A DNA stretch of 5,798 bases, from assembly GCA_902767385.1 (NCBI GenBank), contig CACXHA010000070.1:1-5798 (forward strand). The letters run 5' to 3'. Of this stretch, positions 1-4,934 are shown one piece after another. Origin of the DNA: an uncultured Elusimicrobium sp. (lineage in GTDB: Bacteria > Elusimicrobiota > Elusimicrobia > Elusimicrobiales > Elusimicrobiaceae). Made by a program: the position numbers and the translations under genes. The notes beneath the pieces are model-generated. The model was not told the origin of the DNA and ran no database searches. It worked only from the letters and a program-made list of their open reading frames with translations. The stretch's first letter is position 1, and each line of letters begins with the position of its first letter.

Positions 1-33
1 ACGGCCAAAAAGAAAACAACAAAAAAGCACTGA
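1..33 (+). CDS. Possible 3' end of an upstream gene with a Lys-rich tail (partial)
   Basis: Reading frame 1 from the window edge gives TAKKKTTKKH followed by TGA at 31-33. Lys/Thr/Ala-rich C-terminal tails like this are common on bacterial nucleic-acid-binding proteins such as topoisomerase I or histone-like proteins, but ten residues cannot identify the gene. The stop lies inside the left arm of the terminator hairpin at 21-51, as is often seen when a compact gene ends against its terminator. The other two forward frames also stay open for a short distance (stops at 35-37 and 64-66), so the frame choice is an inference from composition and position only. Confidence 0.3.
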   Translation, partial: TAKKKTTKKH

Positions 34-51
34 CTGAATCAGTGCTTTTTT
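21..51. terminator. Bidirectional intrinsic terminator
   Basis: A perfect 7-bp inverted repeat, GCACTGA (27-33) and TCAGTGC (39-45), encloses the 5-nt loop CTGAA. It is flanked by six A on the left (21-26) and six T on the right (46-51). The A/T tracts extend the stem and give a U-run on either strand. It lies 20 bp beyond the stop of the minus-strand Nudix gene, so it most likely ends the gatC-gatA-Nudix transcript. Its symmetry means it could equally end a plus-strand gene entering from the left. Confidence 0.88.
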
Positions 52-70
52 ACAGACAAAATTTTTAGTT

Positions 71-514
71 TTATTCTTCCCCTTCCGAAGTTTCATGAGG
101 GGTAATGTTCATTGAAGCCAGTAACATATCTACTAGGCGTATATCGCTGGGATATTGCACTAATTCGTGCGCTTTAAGTAAAGACACCCAACGAATCGCC
201 AGAATTTCACTGGCATCGTGCTTGCCGATACGCCCCAGCTTTTTCATTAAATACCACTGCACCATTTTTTTAACATAATTGCCTTGAAAAGTAAAAGCAT
301 ATTTCACACGAATCATAGGGCGGACAATGACCGCTTTATAACCGGTTTCTTCCAACACTTCGCGCAAGGCAGCCTGGCGGGGTGTTTCGCCCGCTTCAAT
401 GTGGCCTTTGGGGAAGGTCCAAATCTTTTTGCCTTTCATGTTTTTGACTTGCACAAGTAATACCTTGCGCCCGTCTAAAATCACGCCCCCGCACGAAAAT
501 TCCGATACAATCAT
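71..514 (-). CDS. Nudix hydrolase (MutT/Ap4A-hydrolase-like)
   Basis: This 147-aa cytosolic protein is a Nudix hydrolase, a Mg2+-dependent enzyme that cleaves nucleoside diphosphates linked to another group. The Nudix box GX5EX7REUXEEXGU is complete: G37, E43, R51, E52, E55, E56, G58 and hydrophobic Y59. It sits after a beta-strand region (residues 7-23) and the WTFPKGHIE segment, which resembles bacterial Ap4A-hydrolase and MutT-type members. The metal-binding glutamates are intact, so activity is expected. Substrate cannot be read from the sequence; dinucleoside polyphosphates or oxidised nucleotides are candidates. The C-terminal tail (about 138-147) is acidic. The start ATG overlaps the gatA stop in an ATGA (511-514), pointing to translational coupling and expression as the last gene of the gatCA operon. 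Only a weak purine stretch precedes the start. The stop TAA is followed by an intrinsic terminator. Confidence 0.9.
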   Translation of the reverse strand: MIVSEFSCGGVILDGRKVLLVQVKNMKGKKIWTFPKGHIEAGETPRQAALREVLEETGYKAVIVRPMIRVKYAFTFQGNYVKKMVQWYLMKKLGRIGKHDASEILAIRWVSLLKAHELVQYPSDIRLVDMLLASMNITPHETSEGEE

Positions 515-1926
515 TTACTTGCTTTCTCTAAATGGTACGCTGCGTTTAAAATTTTTTCTTCTTCTAAAATCGGCCCGTAAAACTGCACTCCGATAGGAAG
601 TCCTTTTTCATCTTTTCCAAACGGTACGCTAATACCGGCCAGCCCCCCAATATTCCCTTGGCAAGTATACAAATCCGCCAAATATAAAGAGAGCGGGTTT
701 TCATCTTTCTCGCCGATTTTAAAAGCGGTTGTCGGCGAAGTAGGCGTTAAAATAACGTCCACTTTGGAAAACGCTTTTTTAAAATCTTCCCGAATCAGCT
801 CACGTACTTTCATGGCTTTTAAAAAGCACTCTTCATACCGTTCAGACGTCAGCGCATAGGTTCCTATGATGATACGTTTTTTCACTTCCAGTCCAAACGG
901 CGCGCGGGACGCTTCGTAATACGATTTTAAATCTTTAGCCGTTTGGTCGCTATATCCGTAGCGGATTCCGTCATAACGACCCAGGTTGGAACTAGCCTCT
1001 GCGCTTGTAATAATGTAGTAACAAGGAGCCGAATATTTAGCCAGTGGCACGTCCACTTCCACAAGCTCGGCACCCAGTTCTTGCAATTTTTGTGCGGCCA
1101 GCTCGGTTTGTTTTTTAATCGTAGGGTTTAAGCCGTCTAAAAATCCTTTGGGAAGGCCCACTTTTACACCTTTTAAATCTTTGGTAAACTGCTGGGTATA
1201 ATGCGGTACCGGGGAATCAATAGACGTAGAATCGTGCGCATCTTTGCCTGCAATTACTTCCATAACTAAAGAGGCATCAGCTACGTTAGCCGCCAACACA
1301 CCCACTTGGTCTGCGCTAGAAGCAAATGCAATTACCCCATAGCGTGAAATGCGCCCATAGCCCGGTTTTACACCTACAATTCCGCAAAATCCGGCCGGTT
1401 GACGTACAGAACCTCCGGTATCGGTACCCAACGCAGCAGGCACCATACCCGCGGCTACGGCAGCGGCAGAACCACCGGACGACCCGCCCGGTACGCGCTC
1501 TAAATCCACCGGATTATGCACCACACCCAATACTGAAGTTTGGTTGGAACTACCCATAGCAAATTCGTCCATATTCGTGCGCCCGATAATGACCGCATCA
1601 GCCGCCAACAATTTTTCTACTACGGTGGAAGTATAAGCTGCCGTATAATTGGCTAACATTTTAGAACAACAAGTGGCTTTATGGCCTTCGTATAAAATGT
1701 TATCTTTAATCCCCACCGGCACACCAGCAAGTACGCCCAGTTTTTCCCCGCGTGCCTTTTTGGCATCTATCGCTTTGGCTTGGGCAAGCGCATCTTTTTC
1801 AAACACCTCTACAAATGCGTTAATGGACGGGTTTTTTTCTTTAATTTGTGCTAAATAGTAGCGGGTAATTTCTTCTGCCGTTTTTTCACCGGACGTAACG
1901 GCTTTTACAATTTCAAAAATCGTCAT
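511..1926 (-). CDS. gatA: Asp-tRNA(Asn)/Glu-tRNA(Gln) amidotransferase subunit A
   Basis: GatA is the glutaminase/amidase subunit of the GatCAB complex. It releases ammonia from Gln (or Asn), which GatB uses to convert mischarged Glu-tRNA(Gln) and/or Asp-tRNA(Asn) to the correct species in the cytosol. The 471-aa length is typical. The amidase-signature Ser-cisSer-Lys triad is intact: K74 in GVPVGIKDN, S149 in PGGSSGGSAAAV and nucleophile S173 in TDTGGSVRQPA. The spacings of 75 and 24 residues match those of characterised GatA proteins. The N-terminal helical region, the segment around YYIITSAEASSNLGRYDG and the C-terminal GLPIGVQFYGP block also fit GatA rather than a generic amidase. The ATG lies 1 nt after the gatC stop (TAATATG), with a GAAGG ribosome site about 9 nt upstream inside gatC. 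Its stop overlaps the Nudix start by 4 nt. gatB is not in the window. Confidence 0.97.
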   Translation of the reverse strand: MTIFEIVKAVTSGEKTAEEITRYYLAQIKEKNPSINAFVEVFEKDALAQAKAIDAKKARGEKLGVLAGVPVGIKDNILYEGHKATCCSKMLANYTAAYTSTVVEKLLAADAVIIGRTNMDEFAMGSSNQTSVLGVVHNPVDLERVPGGSSGGSAAAVAAGMVPAALGTDTGGSVRQPAGFCGIVGVKPGYGRISRYGVIAFASSADQVGVLAANVADASLVMEVIAGKDAHDSTSIDSPVPHYTQQFTKDLKGVKVGLPKGFLDGLNPTIKKQTELAAQKLQELGAELVEVDVPLAKYSAPCYYIITSAEASSNLGRYDGIRYGYSDQTAKDLKSYYEASRAPFGLEVKKRIIIGTYALTSERYEECFLKAMKVRELIREDFKKAFSKVDVILTPTSPTTAFKIGEKDENPLSLYLADLYTCQGNIGGLAGISVPFGKDEKGLPIGVQFYGPILEEEKILNAAYHLEKASK

Positions 1927-1927
1927 A

Positions 1928-2206
1928 TTATAATACCTTCTTTACCTTGGCCTGGTCGTTTAATTCTTGAGCGAACATAGCACGCAACTTAGCCGCGGCT
2001 TGCTCATCGGTAACGGCCTTATCTTGGCGGGTGTGCGCGGCCAAAGTGACGTTGGTCAATTTTACATCTTCGGTGTTAATGGCTTTTAAATCATTGACCC
2101 AGCCAAACAACGCACGCAGTTGCCCTTCGTAAATACCGGCTTCTTGTTCGCTAACCGTCATACGGGCCAGCTTGCCGGCGAGTTCTACATCTTGTTTGGT
2201 AATCAT
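1928..2206 (-). CDS. gatC: Asp-tRNA(Asn)/Glu-tRNA(Gln) amidotransferase subunit C
   Basis: GatC is the small subunit that wraps around the GatA-GatB interface and stabilises the transamidosome; it has no catalytic residues of its own. The 92-aa length fits the family (about 95 aa). Residues 1-20 form the usual N-terminal helix start (ITKQDVELAGKLARM), followed by a second helix with Leu/Trp spacing (about 24-45). A central extended segment (about 49-63, LTNVTLAAHTRQDKA) corresponds to the loop that normally ends in an R-x-D motif. Sequence conservation in GatC is low, so placement next to gatA carries much of the weight. The start is fixed by AAGGAG six nt before the ATG. gatC is the first gene of the operon, transcribed away from the CD225-like gene. 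Confidence 0.93.
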   Translation of the reverse strand: MITKQDVELAGKLARMTVSEQEAGIYEGQLRALFGWVNDLKAINTEDVKLTNVTLAAHTRQDKAVTDEQAAAKLRAMFAQELNDQAKVKKVL

Positions 2207-2212
2207 AAAAAA

Positions 2213-2218
2213 CTCCTT
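2213..2218 (-). promoter_or_regulatory. Ribosome binding site of gatC
   Basis: AAGGAG reads on the minus strand and ends 6 nt before the gatC ATG. It supports this start. It also argues that the transcript begins upstream of 2218, because a start point at about 2216, predicted from the nearest TATAAT, would cut into it. Confidence 0.8.
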
Positions 2219-2222
2219 ATTG

Positions 2223-2239
2223 ATTATATTTTATATAAT
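2223..2239. promoter_or_regulatory. Divergent promoter -10 elements (gatCA and CD225-like gene)
   Basis: The 58-bp spacer between gatC and the plus-strand gene is very AT-rich and has a perfect TATAAT on each strand: 2234-2239 on plus and 2228-2223 on minus. A TATAAA at 2235-2230 on minus is a better-placed alternative for gatC, because its predicted start near 2223 keeps the whole ribosome site in the transcript. The plus element predicts a start near 2246 and a leader of about 19 nt that includes the GGAG site. No convincing -35 hexamer was found at 16-18 bp for either direction, so the exact promoters are uncertain. Confidence 0.5.
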
Positions 2240-2252
2240 AATCACACACTAT

Positions 2253-2256
2253 GGAG
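2253..2256 (+). promoter_or_regulatory. Ribosome binding site fixing the start of the CD225-like gene
   Basis: GGAG lies 8 nt before the ATG at 2265. This selects 2265 over an upstream in-frame ATG at 2172, which lies inside gatC on the opposite strand and has no comparable site. Confidence 0.7.
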
Positions 2257-2264
2257 AAATTTTT

Positions 2265-2555
2265 ATGAACGACACAAATATAAACACGCACTTTGTATTG
2301 GTTGTTATTGCGATTATTATTTCTTGCTTGGGTGGATTTTGGACGATTCCACTTGCCTTGGCTGCTTTGGTATTTTCGTTACGCGCCAGTGACTTGGTGT
2401 ATCAAAACCGCATGGAAGAAGCCAAAAACATGGCGTGGTGGGCGGCCCTTTTTGGTTGGCTCACGATAGGATTTGCGTTAATCCCGATTATTTTGATTGT
2501 TATTTTTAGCGGAACGATTTTAGCTTTGTTAGGTGCTGCCATTGCGGCCGGCTAA
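2265..2555 (+). CDS. Small CD225/dispanin-like two-helix membrane protein
   Basis: This 96-aa inner-membrane protein has two hydrophobic helices, about residues 9-38 and 57-80, and a further hydrophobic tail to 96. The loop between them carries the CD225/dispanin signature: a small-residue-rich end of helix 1 (ALAALVFSLRA), a short polar stretch, the EEAKNMAWWA segment matching the usual G-D/E-x-x-x-A-x-x-x-S-x-x-A-x-x-W pattern, then helix 2. Bacterial members of this superfamily are widespread and mostly of unknown function; eukaryotic relatives include the IFITM restriction factors. The bacterial role cannot be inferred from the sequence. There is no signal peptide separate from helix 1. 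The gene is a single transcription unit, divergent from gatCA, and its stop is 2 nt from the stop of the convergent GH3-like gene. Family assignment is by recognised pattern only. Confidence 0.8.
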   Translation: MNDTNINTHFVLVVIAIIISCLGGFWTIPLALAALVFSLRASDLVYQNRMEEAKNMAWWAALFGWLTIGFALIPIILIVIFSGTILALLGAAIAAG

Positions 2556-2557
2556 AG

Positions 2558-3508
2558 TTATTTTTTCTTAAAATCTTTCTCAGCTAGCGCAAACGCTTCT
2601 TTAACGGGCAAGGGTTCCGGCCCGGCAAAAACTTTGCTTAAAAACATTTCATGGTTGGAAACGGCATGGATAATTTCGTCCGTTAAAAATCCTTTATCCA
2701 CTTCGCGCTCTATGGCTTCTATTACAGCATCGGCATCATGCGGCGCCAAAATATTTTCCACCTTGCAATGCAGCATTTTAATAGCGCTGGCGGCTTCATA
2801 CTTTAAGTGGCCCTTAAAAAGCGGAAAGCTGACCACACACCCCTTGTAATTAAGCCGTTTTTTAAGCAGTCCCTTAATTACCTTGTCGGAAAGCATGGCT
2901 TGGTTGTCATTATCAATATTGGGGAAAATCATATCCGACGGCATAATGGCATCCGCACGGCGAAACATATGCTTATAGGGCACAAATTCGGCATCTTCCA
3001 TTTGTGCGAGCGTCTTTAACACCCCCGATACACCGGGGAAATACTTAATACAGTTTAAGGCTCCCCCATTGGAAAGCCCGGCAATATAGTCCCCTGCCAT
3101 TTGCGTTACTTTAAGCGGCACATCACTAAATGCCGGCGAACTATAGCCCAAATCTACCACCGGGGCCAACACCCAGTTAATCCCCATAGACAACGCCATA
3201 CGCGCCGTTAAATATCCTTTACGATACGCCACATCTTGCGGCAACTCATACTGCCCGATTGTTTCATTGGCGGGCAAAGCCGGGGCATCGGCAATCACTT
3301 CACTTAAATTGTCCGCAATATCGGCACAAAATAAAAGCCGGCCGTAGGGGGAAGCATCTTCCATACGCTTGATAAAATCTTGCGCTTTTTTAGCGGTGGC
3401 CCCGTATAAGCAAAAACCACCTACTCCACGCCGGGCCAACTCTTGCGCCTTCTTGAGCGTGCTTTTACCAAACCAAAAACCTGGGAAAACAATTCGAGCC
3501 GGCTTCAC
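2558..3508 (-). CDS. GH3-family (NagZ-like) domain protein with degenerate active site
   Basis: This 316-aa protein has the single TIM-barrel domain of glycoside hydrolase family 3, the layout of cytosolic beta-N-acetylhexosaminidase NagZ. Family landmarks are visible in order: ARRGVGGFCLYG (25-36), ALPANETIG (77-85), MGINWVLAPVVDL (108-120), CIKYFPGVSGV (153-163), DAIMPSDMIFPNID (186-199), AMLSDKVIKGLLKKRL-NYKGCVVS (204-227) and the ILAPHDADAVIEAI helix region (253-266). The catalytic residues are missing. The nucleophile Asp of the VVISDD motif is Phe228 (codon TTT), the KHFPGHGDT motif is KYFPGVSGV with both histidines lost and no DSH follows, and the D-x-E-G-G substrate motif is not recognisable near residues 61-71. 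Hydrolysis of muropeptides by the NagZ mechanism is therefore unlikely; a binding or structural role is possible. There is no signal peptide. The start is GTG, backed by a perfect AAGGAGG. It is the last gene of the ndk operon, 23 nt after the hydrolase-fold gene. Confidence 0.82.
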   Translation of the reverse strand: MKPARIVFPGFWFGKSTLKKAQELARRGVGGFCLYGATAKKAQDFIKRMEDASPYGRLLFCADIADNLSEVIADAPALPANETIGQYELPQDVAYRKGYLTARMALSMGINWVLAPVVDLGYSSPAFSDVPLKVTQMAGDYIAGLSNGGALNCIKYFPGVSGVLKTLAQMEDAEFVPYKHMFRRADAIMPSDMIFPNIDNDNQAMLSDKVIKGLLKKRLNYKGCVVSFPLFKGHLKYEAASAIKMLHCKVENILAPHDADAVIEAIEREVDKGFLTDEIIHAVSNHEMFLSKVFAGPEPLPVKEAFALAEKDFKKK

Positions 3509-3515
3509 AAGCGGG

Positions 3516-3522
3516 CCTCCTT
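3516..3522 (-). promoter_or_regulatory. Shine-Dalgarno fixing the GTG start of the GH3-like gene
   Basis: AAGGAGG, the full anti-16S match, reads on the minus strand 7 nt before GTG at 3508-3506. It lies in the 23-nt gap after the hydrolase-fold gene's TAG and supports a non-ATG start. Strong local initiation suggests that this last gene is translated efficiently on its own, not only by coupling. Confidence 0.85.
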
Positions 3523-3531
3523 ATAACAGCC

Positions 3532-4386
3532 CTAATCCATCAAGACGGACGGCACTAATGCCTCTTCCGTACCGGACGGCGTAATCAACACACTGTTTGT
3601 ATCTGTGGCTATCGTGGAAGCAGCCGGTTTTACATCCGGTAACACTTCCGGTTTGCGTGGCGTTTCCACCCATTGTACCGCAGACTGCGTTAAATATTTA
3701 TCTAATAATTCGTGCCCTGCAAAATCATACGCCGTAAGAAACGTTACATTCCCTTCGCCCGTTGTTAAAAAGGCCACGTTGCGCATAATACTTGCTTCTA
3801 AAAACCCTTTGCGGTCCCCGGCGCTAGCCGCAATCATTACGGCTCCCTTATATGCTCGTATAGACGACACCGGAAGAACATCGCGGATATTGGCACTAGG
3901 GCTAATAAGGCCAATTCCTTCCACGTCAGGCATTTTTTCAGCCGTTTTGGCGGCAATATTGGCCCCCAACCCAGTCCCTAACAAAATAATATTTTCCGGC
4001 GCAATTTTCTTGGCTTTTAGAAATTCCACCGCAGCTTGGCCGTCTAGTACCATTTGGTTAAACGGATTGTCCGCTCCTTCACGGGCAAACGTCTTATAAA
4101 CACCCTTTCCTACACTTTGCCCATGACCGCGCAAATCTAATGCCAAATACCCAAACCCGGCTTTGGCCAATGCTTTTTCGAAAGACGTAAAATCTTCTTT
4201 TTTCTTTCCTAAATCGTGCAATAAAATAACGGTGGTATCTTTGCCACTAGCGGGTTGATAAATGGCCGCCAAACTCCACCCATCTTTGGTGGAAAGTGTC
4301 ACGTTTTGTGCCTTGAGGGCGGCAAACGCCGGGAAAAATAACCCGGTTAAAACAGCGAGTACGCACCCTTTTTTTAGGCTGTTCAT
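3532..4386 (-). CDS. Exported alpha/beta-hydrolase-fold protein lacking the nucleophilic serine
   Basis: This 284-aa protein has an N-terminal signal peptide: positive KK at 5-6, a hydrophobic core at about 8-22, and likely cleavage after AFA (22) or LKA (26). An alpha/beta-hydrolase core follows: a strand and oxyanion-type loop VILLHDLG (53-60), LALDLRGHGQS (81-91), the nucleophile elbow IILLGTGLGANIA (133-145), an acid candidate D191 in AASAGDRKG and His225 in FAGHELL. In active relatives the elbow is GxSxG; here it reads G137-T-G139-L-G141, with codon GGG at the Ser position, so Asp and His remain without a nucleophile. The Pro/Thr/Ser-rich tail (about 243-284) looks disordered. A periplasmic or secreted binding role, or unusual chemistry, is possible; substrate unknown. 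The ATG at 4386 was chosen because it lies 1 nt after the ndk stop (TAATATG), starts the signal peptide and has AGAGGTG upstream, though 13 nt away. Confidence 0.85.
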   Translation of the reverse strand: MNSLKKGCVLAVLTGLFFPAFAALKAQNVTLSTKDGWSLAAIYQPASGKDTTVILLHDLGKKKEDFTSFEKALAKAGFGYLALDLRGHGQSVGKGVYKTFAREGADNPFNQMVLDGQAAVEFLKAKKIAPENIILLGTGLGANIAAKTAEKMPDVEGIGLISPSANIRDVLPVSSIRAYKGAVMIAASAGDRKGFLEASIMRNVAFLTTGEGNVTFLTAYDFAGHELLDKYLTQSAVQWVETPRKPEVLPDVKPAASTIATDTNSVLITPSGTEEALVPSVLMD

Positions 4387-4387
4387 A

Positions 4388-4846
4388 TTACGCGTCCAAC
4401 ACCTCTGCGGGTTTAAACCACAAGGCAATTTCGCGTTCGGCATCTTCGGGCGAATCCGAGGCATGCACGCAGTTATACACAATGTCAGCCGCTTTATCAA
4501 AATGACCGAAACTGCCGCGGATTGTCCATGGGGCAGCGTTGTCGGGGTTGGTGGCACCCAAAGCGGTGCGAATTTTGGTAACGGCATTTTCGCCTTGGAA
4601 AACAAAAGCAATAATTTTATGGTTGGCAATATGGTTATAATCGCCCATCATATAGCGCACAGTACTTCCCAAAAACGGTTTACCCGCCAAATGCGCGTAA
4701 TGTTTACGGATTAAATCTTCGGTCACAGACAGCGTTTTGGAGGCGACAATATCCAACTCCAGCCGTTCCAAACGGTCCACCACCAAACCCGTAATGCGTT
4801 TTTCGAGTGCATCGGGCTTAATAAGCACTAAGCAACGTTCTTTCAT
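4388..4846 (-). CDS. ndk: Nucleoside diphosphate kinase
   Basis: Ndk transfers the gamma-phosphate of ATP to NDPs through a phosphohistidine intermediate, balancing NTP and dNTP pools in the cytosol. The 152-aa protein keeps the active-site set: K10 in LIKPDA, Y50 in HY, R93, T99 in GATNP, R110 in TIRG, N125 and the phosphorylated H128 in NCVHASDS. The C-terminal block EIALWFKP is also conserved. Compared with human NDPK numbering (K12, Y52, R88, T94, R105, N115, H118), there are about 7 extra residues between Y50 and R93 and 5 between R110 and H128. The usual PGTIRG is PWTIRG. It is the first gene of the operon. The N-terminus MKERCLVLIKPDA matches the family, which fixes the ATG at 4846 although no Shine-Dalgarno is present. 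A consensus promoter directly abuts this start. Confidence 0.97.
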   Translation of the reverse strand: MKERCLVLIKPDALEKRITGLVVDRLERLELDIVASKTLSVTEDLIRKHYAHLAGKPFLGSTVRYMMGDYNHIANHKIIAFVFQGENAVTKIRTALGATNPDNAAPWTIRGSFGHFDKAADIVYNCVHASDSPEDAEREIALWFKPAEVLDA

Positions 4847-4852
4847 ACAAAC

Positions 4853-4880
4853 ATTATACTAATCTTAGAACGCGTGTCAA
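4853..4880 (-). promoter_or_regulatory. Consensus sigma70-type promoter of ndk operon (predicted leaderless)
   Basis: On the minus strand TTGACA (4880-4875) and TATAAT (4858-4853) are both perfect and separated by 16 bp. Counting the -10 hexamer as -12 to -7, +1 falls on 4846, the A of the ndk ATG. The six bases between (GTTTGT) leave no room for a ribosome site, so a leaderless mRNA is predicted. Confidence 0.85.
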
Positions 4881-4912
4881 ACATTTTTACAGTCCGTTAA
4901 ACACAAAATATG

Positions 4913-4918
4913 TATAAT
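4913..4918 (+). promoter_or_regulatory. Probable lpxB promoter -10 element
   Basis: A perfect TATAAT lies 16 bp before the lpxB ATG, predicting a start near 4925 and a leader of about 10 nt. The nearest -35-like hexamer, TTTACA at 4886-4891, is 21 bp away, beyond the usual 16-18, so the -35 is unassigned. Confidence 0.55.
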
Positions 4919-4934
4919 AGTAAAAAGTACGCGT

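Noticed and set aside
2172..2264. Earlier in-frame ATG for the CD225-like gene
   Set aside because: It lies antisense inside gatC, has no good ribosome site, precedes the predicted promoter, and GGAG sits correctly before 2265.
3605..4099. 164-codon plus-strand open frame opposite the hydrolase-fold gene
   Set aside because: It is antisense to a gene with clear family motifs and a signal peptide, has no ribosome site, and its product shows no recognisable domain.
4316..4386. Lipoprotein signal in the hydrolase-fold protein
   Set aside because: The only nearby Cys is residue 8, at the start of the hydrophobic core, without a lipobox; a type I signal peptide fits better.
4387..4629. N-terminal extension of the hydrolase-fold gene by 81 codons
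   Set aside because: It would overlap ndk by about 240 nt on the same strand, gives a Pro-rich, family-unlike peptide, and would bury the clear signal peptide that begins at 4386.
4262..4714. 150-codon plus-strand open frame opposite ndk and the hydrolase-fold gene
   Set aside because: It spans the junction of two real minus-strand genes and encodes no recognisable protein, so it is a codon-bias shadow.
4886..4891. TTTACA as the lpxB -35 element
   Set aside because: The spacer to TATAAT would be 21 bp, well outside the 16-18 bp normally tolerated.
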